Shown here: one piece after another, positions 55,192 through 64,000 of the stretch
How the letters are laid out: each line of letters starts with the position of its first letter
Numbering within the stretch: position 1 is the stretch's first letter
Assembly (NCBI RefSeq): GCF_001606025.1
Contig: NZ_CP014945.1
Coordinates: 62,001 to 126,000 of the forward strand
Direction: 5' to 3'
From: Psychrobacter alimentarius
GTDB taxonomy: Bacteria; Pseudomonadota; Gammaproteobacteria; Pseudomonadales; Moraxellaceae
Length of the DNA stretch: 64,000 bases
The notes under the pieces: generated by a model
Seen by the model: only the letters and a program-made list of their open reading frames with translations
Database searches by the model: none
What the model was told of the DNA's origin: nothing
Translations under genes and position numbers: made by a program

Positions 55192-56040
55192 ATGATGTAT
55201 TTAACGATGGCGGTACTCTGTAGTGTCGCTGTGTCAGTGTTGCTAAAAATATTACGGCAAAAACAGATAGACATTCGTCAAACCATTGTTGCTGGTTATC
55301 CAGTGGCCTTTTTGTTGACTTGGTTTTTATTAAAACCAGACCTTGGCGCAATCAATACACTTGGCAATGCATGGGGCGTCATTATTGCACTTGGTATCAT
55401 ACTGCCGACTGTGTTCATCTTACTTGGACGTGCCATTGAAGCCGTCGGCATGGTGGCAACCGATGCCGCGCAGCGTTTATCTTTGATCATTCCGATTGTG
55501 GCCGCTTTTTTATTATTTGGTGAAGTATTGACGGGTACACGTGTTTTCGGATTGGCCTTGGGGTTCTTAGCACTCGGCGCTTTGGTATATCGCCCACAGT
55601 CTGGCAGCATCAATAAAGTAGCCAAAAATACGCCACTCTGGCTGTTGGGCGTATGGCTCGGCTATGGGATCGTCGATATTTTATTCAAGCAAGTTGCCAA
55701 GCATGGAACGGCTTTTCCACTCACGCTGTTTGTCAGTTTTGGTTTGGCAGGACTGCTATTGTTTATTTATCTACTGTTCACTCGCGTACGCTGGCAAGGG
55801 GAAGCGCTTGCAGCGGGGCTACTCTTAGGAGCGCTTAACATGGGAAATATTTATGCCTATGTTCGCGCCCATCAAGTATTGTCCGAGTCACCAAGTATCG
55901 TCTTTACGGGTATGAACGTTGGCGTCATTGCGGTCGCTACCCTGATCGGTGTTGGTGTATTTAATGAAACGCTTAATCGCGTTAACATCGTCGGTCTATT
56001 GCTTGCGGTTTGTTGTGTGGGTGTTTTGTTTTTGGCCTAA
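55192..56040 (+). CDS. EamA/DMT-family transporter
   Basis: 282-residue inner-membrane protein with about ten helices in two halves, typical of the drug/metabolite transporter superfamily. RAIEAVGMVATDAAQRLSLIIPIVAAFLLFGEVLTGTRVFG in the first half and SPSIVFTGMNVGVIAVATLIGVGVFNETLNRVNIVGLLLAV in the second match the EamA repeat. The substrate is unknown. The ATG has AAAGG upstream. The fructose-bisphosphate aldolase gene follows 160 bases downstream. Confidence 0.8.
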   Translation: MMYLTMAVLCSVAVSVLLKILRQKQIDIRQTIVAGYPVAFLLTWFLLKPDLGAINTLGNAWGVIIALGIILPTVFILLGRAIEAVGMVATDAAQRLSLIIPIVAAFLLFGEVLTGTRVFGLALGFLALGALVYRPQSGSINKVAKNTPLWLLGVWLGYGIVDILFKQVAKHGTAFPLTLFVSFGLAGLLLFIYLLFTRVRWQGEALAAGLLLGALNMGNIYAYVRAHQVLSESPSIVFTGMNVGVIAVATLIGVGVFNETLNRVNIVGLLLAVCCVGVLFLA

Positions 56041-56200
56041 AAACAGAATCCAGTTTTATAAAAGCGTTAACGTATCGTATATAGGCAGGCAGAGTGTCCT
56101 ATGCTAAGGTTAGCTAAAAATAGTGAGGCTTATAGCACTAATAATAAGCCAATCATTTGTGACCTTTGACTTCAATAGATAAAAATAGGATGCACTCTCA

Positions 56201-57091
56201 ATGGAATACGAAAAACAATTACAACGTATCAAAAACGGTTCAGGTTTTATTGCAGCACTCGATCAAAGTGGCGGCAGCACCCCAAAGGCACTAGAAAACT
56301 ATGGTGTCAATGGCGATGCTTATGACAGTGACGAAGCGATGTTTGATTTGGTGCATGAGATGCGCGCGCGTATCATAACCTGTGATGCTTTTGACAATGA
56401 GCGTGTGCTTGGTGCGATTTTATTTGAAGATACGATGGAGCGTGAGGTCAATGGCAAATCGACTGCCAACTATCTTTGGGAAGACAAAAATATCGTCCCA
56501 TTTCTGAAAGTAGATAAAGGTTTGGCTGAGCAAATGAATGGGGTGCAAGTCATGCGTCCTATGCCAGAGTTAGACCAATTGTTGGACAAGGCCAAAAATT
56601 ATCCAGTATTTGGCACCAAAATGCGTTCTGTTATTTATGAGCCAAGCGTTGATGGTATCGAGCTGGTCGTACAGCAACAATTCGATGTAGCAAAGCAAAT
56701 TATCTCAAAAGGCTTGATGCCGATTGTTGAGCCAGAAGTGGACATCAACAGTGACAAAAAACATGAGAGTGAGCTGATACTTAAAACCAGTATTTTGCAT
56801 AATCTAGAGCGTTTGAATGACGATCATCAAGTGATGCTCAAACTGACGCTGCCTGAAGAAGCAGGATTTTATCAAGAGTTGATTGATCATCCCAAAGTAC
56901 TCAAAGTGGTCGCATTATCTGGTGGTTATAGTCGTAGCGAGGCGTGCGCCAAGCTCAAGCAAAACCCCGGTATGATTGCCAGCTTCTCACGTGCTTTCAC
57001 TGAAGGATTGAGCAAACAGCAAAGCGATGAAGCCTTTGCTAATACGATTGATACTTCAATCCAAGAGATTTATGAGGCATCGAAGGTTTAG
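56201..57091 (+). CDS. fda: Class I fructose-bisphosphate aldolase
   Basis: 296-residue Schiff-base (class I) aldolase of the bacterial FDA type, splitting fructose 1,6-bisphosphate in glycolysis. Recognised from GSGFIAALDQSGGSTPKALENYG, LFEDTMERE, LMPIVEPEVDI and VMLKLTLPEEAGFY, where the Schiff-base lysine lies, and VALSGGYSRSEA. It has the length of the Staphylococcus-type enzyme. A class II enzyme may also exist elsewhere. AGGA precedes the start, and a strong shared terminator follows. Confidence 0.92.
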   Translation: MEYEKQLQRIKNGSGFIAALDQSGGSTPKALENYGVNGDAYDSDEAMFDLVHEMRARIITCDAFDNERVLGAILFEDTMEREVNGKSTANYLWEDKNIVPFLKVDKGLAEQMNGVQVMRPMPELDQLLDKAKNYPVFGTKMRSVIYEPSVDGIELVVQQQFDVAKQIISKGLMPIVEPEVDINSDKKHESELILKTSILHNLERLNDDHQVMLKLTLPEEAGFYQELIDHPKVLKVVALSGGYSRSEACAKLKQNPGMIASFSRAFTEGLSKQQSDEAFANTIDTSIQEIYEASKV

Positions 57092-57127
57092 GTAAGTAGT
57101 AATCTCATTTCTTCAAGCTAATTTGTG

Positions 57128-57166
57128 AAAAAGCCCGAACCTAGTAATTAGGTTCGGGCTTTTTTA
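57128..57166. terminator. Bidirectional terminator between fda and the autotransporter gene
   Basis: AGCCCGAACCTA, GTAAT loop, TAGGTTCGGGCT, flanked by A and T runs. The stem differs by one base pair from the terminator at 60991-61028. Confidence 0.93.
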
Positions 57167-57186
57167 TGCTAAAAATATATTAAGCT

Positions 57187-60100
57187 TTAAAAGGTGGTTT
57201 GAAGCGCGATACTAGCACCTTGGTCATCATAATTCTCGCGCCACTCACTGCGATAGCCGGCAGATAAGGTGGTTTTAAGCGTAGGCATGTAGCTGATGCC
57301 AATACCTACGATACCAATCTCACGTCCAACTTCTTGTCCAATCGTTGTAAAACTATCATTTGGCATACCAACGAAGTTCGCAGTGATGTCTGAGTGCTGA
57401 TCACCATTTTCGATAGCGGCTGCTAACTGTCCTGTAATAGCAAACTGCGGCGTAAGATACTGTGACATTTTTAGACCTGCCGTCCAGCGCATGGACTCAT
57501 ATCTGTTTTCATCAACGTTTAAGTTATAAACGCCAGCGCCTGTTTCACGATAGCTATCGCTCTTCGCTTGCGCATAATTTACTTTTGCAAATGGTGTTAC
57601 ATGACGCTGTTCACTACCAATGCGATGATCGACACCCAATCCCGCTCGTAAGGTATCGACATCGTAGTCAGAACGAGCAACAGCATTAGTCAGGATGGAC
57701 AAATGACGCTCGCCTTTAACTGAGCTTCTACCAGCGCCAATATGGAAATTCACATCTGTGGCATCACTCGCTCCATAATTACCGTAGCCTAAGACCTGCC
57801 AATTTTTGGCAATCAGTTTATGATCCAGACGGCTACCATCAGTATCGGCATCAGTGTCAATATAAGACACTGCTAAGCCTAAATTAAGGTCGCTATTTAT
57901 TGGTGTATCTAAACCAACAATAGCGCCATAGCTATCTGCTTCATAGCCTGTCACTCCGTTTTCGGCGTCATGACTGCCTGTATTACCGATCAGTTTCGCC
58001 CAAACATTTCGCTCGGTTGTAGTAGCGCGATGCTCAGTAACAGCCTCACTTGCCGCATAATTAGTATCTGTAATGATATGATTGGCTGCACCCATGAATA
58101 ATGGTTGCAGTTGGTTGGCAGCGACTGCCAACTGATTTTGATTAAAATTGGTGGTTGAACTAATAAGTGCTTTAGCCAGATCATTATCGCCATTTACAAT
58201 TTGATCTTGAATGGCTCGGTCTAGCGCGTAAGCAATACCGACATCATTACGTTGTGATTGAGTATTGACTGACTCTACAAAGGTAGTATCAGTAACTGGC
58301 GGCTCAGGCGTAACTACTGGCGGCTCAGGTGTGACTACTGGCGGTTCAGGCGTGACTACTGGTGGTTCAGGTGTGACTACTGGTGGTTCAGGTGTGACTA
58401 CTGGCGGCTCAGGTGTGACTACTGGCGGTTCAGGTGTGACTACTGGTGGTTCAGGTGTGACTACTGGTGGTTCAGGTGTGACTACTGGCGGCTCAGGCGT
58501 GACTACTGGCGGTTCAGGCGTGACTACTGGCGGTTCAGGCGTGACTACTGGTGGAGTAGGTGCTCCCATTTTTAGATGAACGGCATTAGGATCACTATAG
58601 TCTGCATAGAAGTTTACTAATGGGCTATTATCGCTTACTTGTGTAAACTCACCTACGCGAGTCGTGGCTTTTACAATATCCTTCCATTCATTATTGCCGG
58701 ACAAGTTAGCAACTGCTTCTGAGGCATTGACTTCTAACTGACCTTGACTGATATTGGCTCTTCCTTGAACAATCAACTGACCGTAATCATCAAGCGTGTT
58801 TAATCCAATTCCCAAGATTTCGCCATCTCTCATGGTATAGTTGCCATCAAGACGTAGTGTTCCCTGATTGATATTAGTAGCGCCTGTCCATTGTTTGGCA
58901 GTTGTCGCCATAGCTAGTAAGCCAGTGCCTTCTTTGGCAAAGTCACCTGCACCAGTGATAACAGCACTATTAACTACCTTCGTATTAAAGCCTTGCGTGT
59001 CTATATTAGCACCGCCTGCTTTGACGTTAATGCTACTTTCACCAAAACCGCCAAAGCCATTAAATAGAGCATCTTGATCGGCTGTCAAGCGCAAAGTACC
59101 ACCATCAAAATTAACTACGGAATTTGAAGTGGCACTAGTAGCGCGCACGAGTGACTCAGTTGACAATACACCCTTACTATTTAGATTGACAGTGGCTGAG
59201 CCATTATTACCGACTACTAAATCTTTGGTAGCAAAGGTACTATTACTGCTGATATCCAATGACCCTGCTGCACTAATATCTTCACCTAAATGAGTAGATT
59301 CAGCAACTTCCACTCTACCATTATTGTCAAGAGTTAAAGTACCGCTACCACTGCCACCTATTGAAAGGTTATCGGTAGTTAGCGCTGAGTCAGCATCAGT
59401 GATATTGACAATACCTCGACCCATACCTTGTAGGCCAATGACTGTTAAGTCAGCAGTTACCTTGCCACCTTTGGCAATATCTAACTGTCCGTTATTATTA
59501 AAGCCAACTTGTAGTTCTTTACTATCCATGGTAGAGCCCGCATCACTGATACTGACGCGATTTTTGTTGTTGCCTATACCTTGACCTAAACGCACAATAT
59601 CATTAGCCGACGCTTTGGCACCTTGAGCGACGCTAAGACTGCCTTGACCATTATTACCTATGATGATATTTTCGCTAATAAGTGTACTGTTATTGCCCGT
59701 TACTTCAATCAAGCCTTCACCTGAGAACTCATCTCCTATGATACTTGAATTATCTATAGTTACCTTGGCACCATCTTGAATTTTTAAAGTACCGTTACCG
59801 CTTTGAGCGATAGTAATCTCTGGTGCTATTAATACAGAGTCTGTACCTTTGACGTCGATAGTCCCATCACTGTCTCGGACAAGGCCTGTACCTGCAGCTA
59901 TTGTACTAGTTACTTTGGCACCATTACTGATGATCAACAAACCTGTCCCTCTACCGCCAGAAACAATTCGCGCTGCTGTAGCCGTAGTGCCGCTGCCATC
60001 GACAGTAGCAGTACCGTTACTACCAACGCCAATACCAACACCAATATCACTAGTGGCTGTTAGTTTGGCCGAGTCGTTGACCACTAAAGTGCCTTCGCCT

Positions 60101-60840
60101 GTATCACCGACTATAATTCTATCAGTGCTTAAGCTGGAACCTGCACCTGTGATAGTAATCTGACCTTTAGAGTCGCTAGCGATGCCAGCACCTACCTCAG
60201 ACTGAAACTTGCCAGCTGCGCCATTTTTTATTGTCAGAGTACCTTCGCCCTTATCGCCTACTAAGATGGACTTACCGTTGAATACGGTATTTTTATCCGT
60301 CAAAGTCATATTAGCGACGCTACCTACTTCTAATCCCAAAACGGTTAAATCATTTATCGTAATATTAGCACCGTTTTGTGCGGTCAGCTCAGCCTGACCC
60401 TCTTCAGAGATAGTAAGGAATTCGGCGTTCAGTGAGCTACCAGCGCCGTCAATGGTAACGACACTAACGCTATCAGGTCTTACTGCCAGACTAATGAGAT
60501 CATTTGAGACCACGCTACCAGCAGTATTGATATTTAGAGCAGCGGCGTCTGCAAACCCAAATACCATCTCACTACCAGTGACTTTAGAGCCATTGCTGAC
60601 TGTTACGACTTCATCCACAGCAAAACTACTCGGCAAAGCTGTTGTTGCGCCATCATCATAAGTCACATCAGCCAGTGCTGAGCCAGAAGCGCAAAGCATC
60701 GCTACCGCCAATGGAGTTAATAAAAGCTTGCTCGCTACTTGAGACTTACCAGAAGACTTACCACGAGATTTGGCAAGTTCAGACACGCATTGATAAACAC
60801 CTAGAGAATGATTAAAAACAACACGATAGACATGATTCAT
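57187..60840 (-). CDS. Autotransporter adhesin-like protein with ESPR and Pro-rich stalk
   Basis: 1217-residue type Va secretion protein. An extended signal peptide (MNHVYRVVFNHSLGVYQCVSELAKSRGK) leads to a hydrophobic core ending about SALA. The passenger (about 58-760) is a tandem array of 40-50-residue beta repeats of the T5SS/PEP-CTERM-associated type (VGD.G.GTL.V..GA). Then come twelve PPVVTPE repeats, and a C-terminal beta-barrel (from RNVWAKLIGNTGSHDAENGVTGYEAD) ending in the usual aromatic residue (ALQTTF). It would be displayed at the cell surface, probably for adhesion. AAGG precedes the start. Confidence 0.9.
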   Translation of the reverse strand: MNHVYRVVFNHSLGVYQCVSELAKSRGKSSGKSQVASKLLLTPLAVAMLCASGSALADVTYDDGATTALPSSFAVDEVVTVSNGSKVTGSEMVFGFADAAALNINTAGSVVSNDLISLAVRPDSVSVVTIDGAGSSLNAEFLTISEEGQAELTAQNGANITINDLTVLGLEVGSVANMTLTDKNTVFNGKSILVGDKGEGTLTIKNGAAGKFQSEVGAGIASDSKGQITITGAGSSLSTDRIIVGDTGEGTLVVNDSAKLTATSDIGVGIGVGSNGTATVDGSGTTATAARIVSGGRGTGLLIISNGAKVTSTIAAGTGLVRDSDGTIDVKGTDSVLIAPEITIAQSGNGTLKIQDGAKVTIDNSSIIGDEFSGEGLIEVTGNNSTLISENIIIGNNGQGSLSVAQGAKASANDIVRLGQGIGNNKNRVSISDAGSTMDSKELQVGFNNNGQLDIAKGGKVTADLTVIGLQGMGRGIVNITDADSALTTDNLSIGGSGSGTLTLDNNGRVEVAESTHLGEDISAAGSLDISSNSTFATKDLVVGNNGSATVNLNSKGVLSTESLVRATSATSNSVVNFDGGTLRLTADQDALFNGFGGFGESSINVKAGGANIDTQGFNTKVVNSAVITGAGDFAKEGTGLLAMATTAKQWTGATNINQGTLRLDGNYTMRDGEILGIGLNTLDDYGQLIVQGRANISQGQLEVNASEAVANLSGNNEWKDIVKATTRVGEFTQVSDNSPLVNFYADYSDPNAVHLKMGAPTPPVVTPEPPVVTPEPPVVTPEPPVVTPEPPVVTPEPPVVTPEPPVVTPEPPVVTPEPPVVTPEPPVVTPEPPVVTPEPPVVTPEPPVTDTTFVESVNTQSQRNDVGIAYALDRAIQDQIVNGDNDLAKALISSTTNFNQNQLAVAANQLQPLFMGAANHIITDTNYAASEAVTEHRATTTERNVWAKLIGNTGSHDAENGVTGYEADSYGAIVGLDTPINSDLNLGLAVSYIDTDADTDGSRLDHKLIAKNWQVLGYGNYGASDATDVNFHIGAGRSSVKGERHLSILTNAVARSDYDVDTLRAGLGVDHRIGSEQRHVTPFAKVNYAQAKSDSYRETGAGVYNLNVDENRYESMRWTAGLKMSQYLTPQFAITGQLAAAIENGDQHSDITANFVGMPNDSFTTIGQEVGREIGIVGIGISYMPTLKTTLSAGYRSEWRENYDDQGASIALQTTF
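58298..58549. repeat. Twelve tandem 21-bp in-frame repeats
   Basis: Each unit reads GG(C/T)GG(C/T)TCAGG(C/T)GT(G/A)ACTACT on the plus strand and encodes one PPVVTPE heptapeptide of the autotransporter on the minus strand. Units differ only at a few silent positions. Copy changes would keep the frame and change stalk length. Confidence 0.95.
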
Positions 60841-60990
60841 AAATGGACCTTATTAGTAGATGATGAGGACATAACAATTGCTTGTAAAGTTACCCGTATC
60901 TTACTCCAAGTAATGGTTTTGTCTATCTATTTTTACACAAATGTTTATATGTTAGATTCCATATATAAGATAAATATTGCATTACTCATT

Positions 60991-61028
60991 AAAAAAGCTC
61001 GAACCTAACAACTAGGTTCGAGCTTTTT
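60991..61028. terminator. Terminator of thiC
   Basis: AGCTCGAACCTA, ACAAC loop, TAGGTTCGAGCT, flanked by six A and seven T. It lies just past the thiC stop, in the autotransporter promoter region. Confidence 0.9.
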
Positions 61029-61051
61029 TAATATTTTTATACTAGCGTCTG

Positions 61052-63232
<2,181 letters not shown>

Positions 63233-63449
63233 TCAACACCGCCAGTAGCTGCGGGGTAAAGCCATGTGATACGAACAAATACAATCAAAAAGCAAACGTG
63301 CGCCCGAAATGAGACGTAGTGAGTCACTAAAAGTTTGATGGACACAAATTATTAGCACCATACATCGGCAAAAAACCGCTGTTAAACATTGGCAATAATA
63401 AAAAGGCATTTCTGCGCGCCCTTTGTACATATAGAACATAGGCTTAAGA

Positions 63450-63575
63450 CTTCCCTGCGTCGGTACTAACCGCATCAGGTTCGGCGGGTGATCTCTCAGC
63501 GAATGTATAAAGGCAATTGTTTTAGTAAAGCAAGTTTAATAAAACAGGCCAATATGACACCGCACCCCGAGTCTG
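63450..63575 (-). ncRNA. TPP (thiamine pyrophosphate) riboswitch
   Basis: On the minus strand the conserved core is read as CGGGGTGCGG, then GCTGAGAGATCACCCG, GAACCTGATGCGGTTAGTACC and GACGCAGGGAAG, the standard THI-box elements in order. It should shut off thiC when thiamine pyrophosphate is bound. A long leader follows before thiC; the expression platform was not resolved. Confidence 0.93.
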
Positions 63576-63741
63576 TCAGTGTTGTAAATCAACTTCATAC
63601 TAGCAAAATTCTGTTCTAACGGCTAATGGTATTTGGAGAAAACCTTGGGCTCGAGAAACGATTGCCTTATGTACTGAGCTTATAAAGGCAGGTAGAAGGG
63701 AACAATGCGCTGTTATGGGCGAAACTAAAAGATTAAAGTCA

Positions 63742-63759
63742 TTGTCATTAAACTGTCAT
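63742..63759 (+). promoter_or_regulatory. Pho box (PhoB-binding site)
   Basis: TTGTCAT, TAAA, CTGTCAT: the 7-4-7 direct-repeat layout of the PhoB box (consensus CTGTCAT-N4-CTGTCAT). A third TTGTCAC follows at 63766. A -10-like TATAGC at 63773-63778 is at a suitable distance. It points to phosphate-starvation control of the gene at 63834. Confidence 0.75.
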
Positions 63760-63833
63760 AAAAACTTGTCACTATAGCTCGCATGTCACAAACAATGTTT
63801 TTTTGTATCGTTGTCAAACTTTAGGAGTCTTAC

Positions 63834-64000
63834 ATGCGTTATTCGTTATTAGCAGTGGCCGTCAGCTGTACCTTAGTACTTACGGCGTGTAACAAATCGA
63901 CCGATACGACAGAGCCGGCTGCTGATACTAGCAGTAGCGCTGCCGCAACGACTGAAACAACTGGCAATGCAACCACCAGCACAGCATCTGCTGCTACTTC
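63834..64000 (+). CDS. Lipoprotein, N-terminal part, probable PstS phosphate-binding protein
   Basis: Cut by the right edge after 55 codons. It has a lipoprotein signal: MRYSLLAVAVSCTLVLTAC with lipobox LTAC and the cysteine to be lipidated at 19. A Thr/Ser/Ala-rich tether follows. TAGGAG precedes the ATG. The Pho box upstream suggests the phosphate ABC transporter binding protein PstS, but no PstS domain sequence is visible, so the name is inference only. Confidence 0.7.
   Translation, partial: MRYSLLAVAVSCTLVLTACNKSTDTTEPAADTSSSAAATTETTGNATTSTASAAT

Noticed and set aside
58298..58549. Tandem repeats considered as a CRISPR array
   Set aside because: Units are contiguous 21-mers without spacers and lie in frame inside a gene; no cas genes are present.
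58265..58579. 104-codon plus-strand ORF of GGSGVTT repeats
   Set aside because: It is the mirror of the PPVVTPE-coding repeats of the autotransporter; open only because the 21-bp unit lacks stops in that frame.
59324..60661. Several plus-strand ORFs antisense to the autotransporter passenger
   Set aside because: Shadows of a strongly supported gene with signal peptide and beta-barrel; no ribosome sites or families.
63233..63475. 80-codon minus-strand ORF in the thiC leader
   Set aside because: It overlaps the TPP aptamer and resembles no protein.

Overview
The window looks like a chromosomal segment of a Psychrobacter-type gammaproteobacterium (Moraxellaceae). This is inferred from recognisable proteins and gene order: pilB-pilC-pilD-coaE, holC-pepA beside lptFG, tpiA-secG-tRNA-Leu-tRNA-fMet-rimP-nusA-infB-rbfA-truB, and a TPP-riboswitch thiC. 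Base composition is moderately AT-rich. No species name can be proven from the sequence alone.

Layout. 1-6.1 kb: truncated gshA, erpA, an ABC-F ATPase gene with a perfect parS site inside it, a small RlpA-type protein, and cbpA-cbpM. 6.1-12.4 kb: an MFS transporter, a gap with a MITE-like 156-bp element, sstT, pepA-holC and an isochorismatase-like hydrolase. 12.9-15.5 kb: lptF-lptG. 15.7-22.9 kb, mostly minus strand: an RsmC-like methyltransferase, an unknown AT-rich gene, a TPR gene, xerD, tusA, a membrane protein, ruvX, algH (yqgE) and recN. 22.9-29.7 kb: two tiny ORFs, ppnP, rlmB, coaE and the type IV pilus genes pilD, pilC and pilB. 30.2-44.1 kb: tpiA, secG, two tRNAs, then the translation and RNA-processing cluster rimP-nusA-infB-rbfA-truB and rpsO-pnp. 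That cluster is interrupted by a PfpI-family gene and two very small acidic ORFs. 44.3-48.1 kb: a macro-domain-like protein with a membrane-anchored coiled-coil partner, and prlC-yheV. 48.5-57.1 kb: a bacterial eRF1-like (baeRF) protein, an EEP-family nuclease or phosphatase, a quinone-reductase-like enzyme, an AlkB-like dioxygenase carrying a second parS, an ABC exporter, a DMT transporter and a class I fructose-bisphosphate aldolase. 57.2-64 kb: a 1217-residue autotransporter with twelve 21-bp in-frame repeats, thiC with its riboswitch, and the start of a Pho-box-preceded lipoprotein gene, probably pstS.

The genes are mainly housekeeping: envelope (lptFG, rlpA, autotransporter, type IV pilus assembly), translation and RNA (nusA operon, pnp, rlmB, tusA), DNA maintenance (xerD, ruvX, recN, holC, alkB) and transport. 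Rho-independent terminators are abundant and often near-identical to one another.

The points most worth following are: two ParB-binding (parS) sequences about 49 kb apart, both inside coding sequence; the MITE-like element; the autotransporter with its repeat tract and twin flanking terminators; the macro-like/coiled-coil pair; the baeRF protein; and several tiny ORFs. No CRISPR array, prophage or complete insertion sequence was seen.
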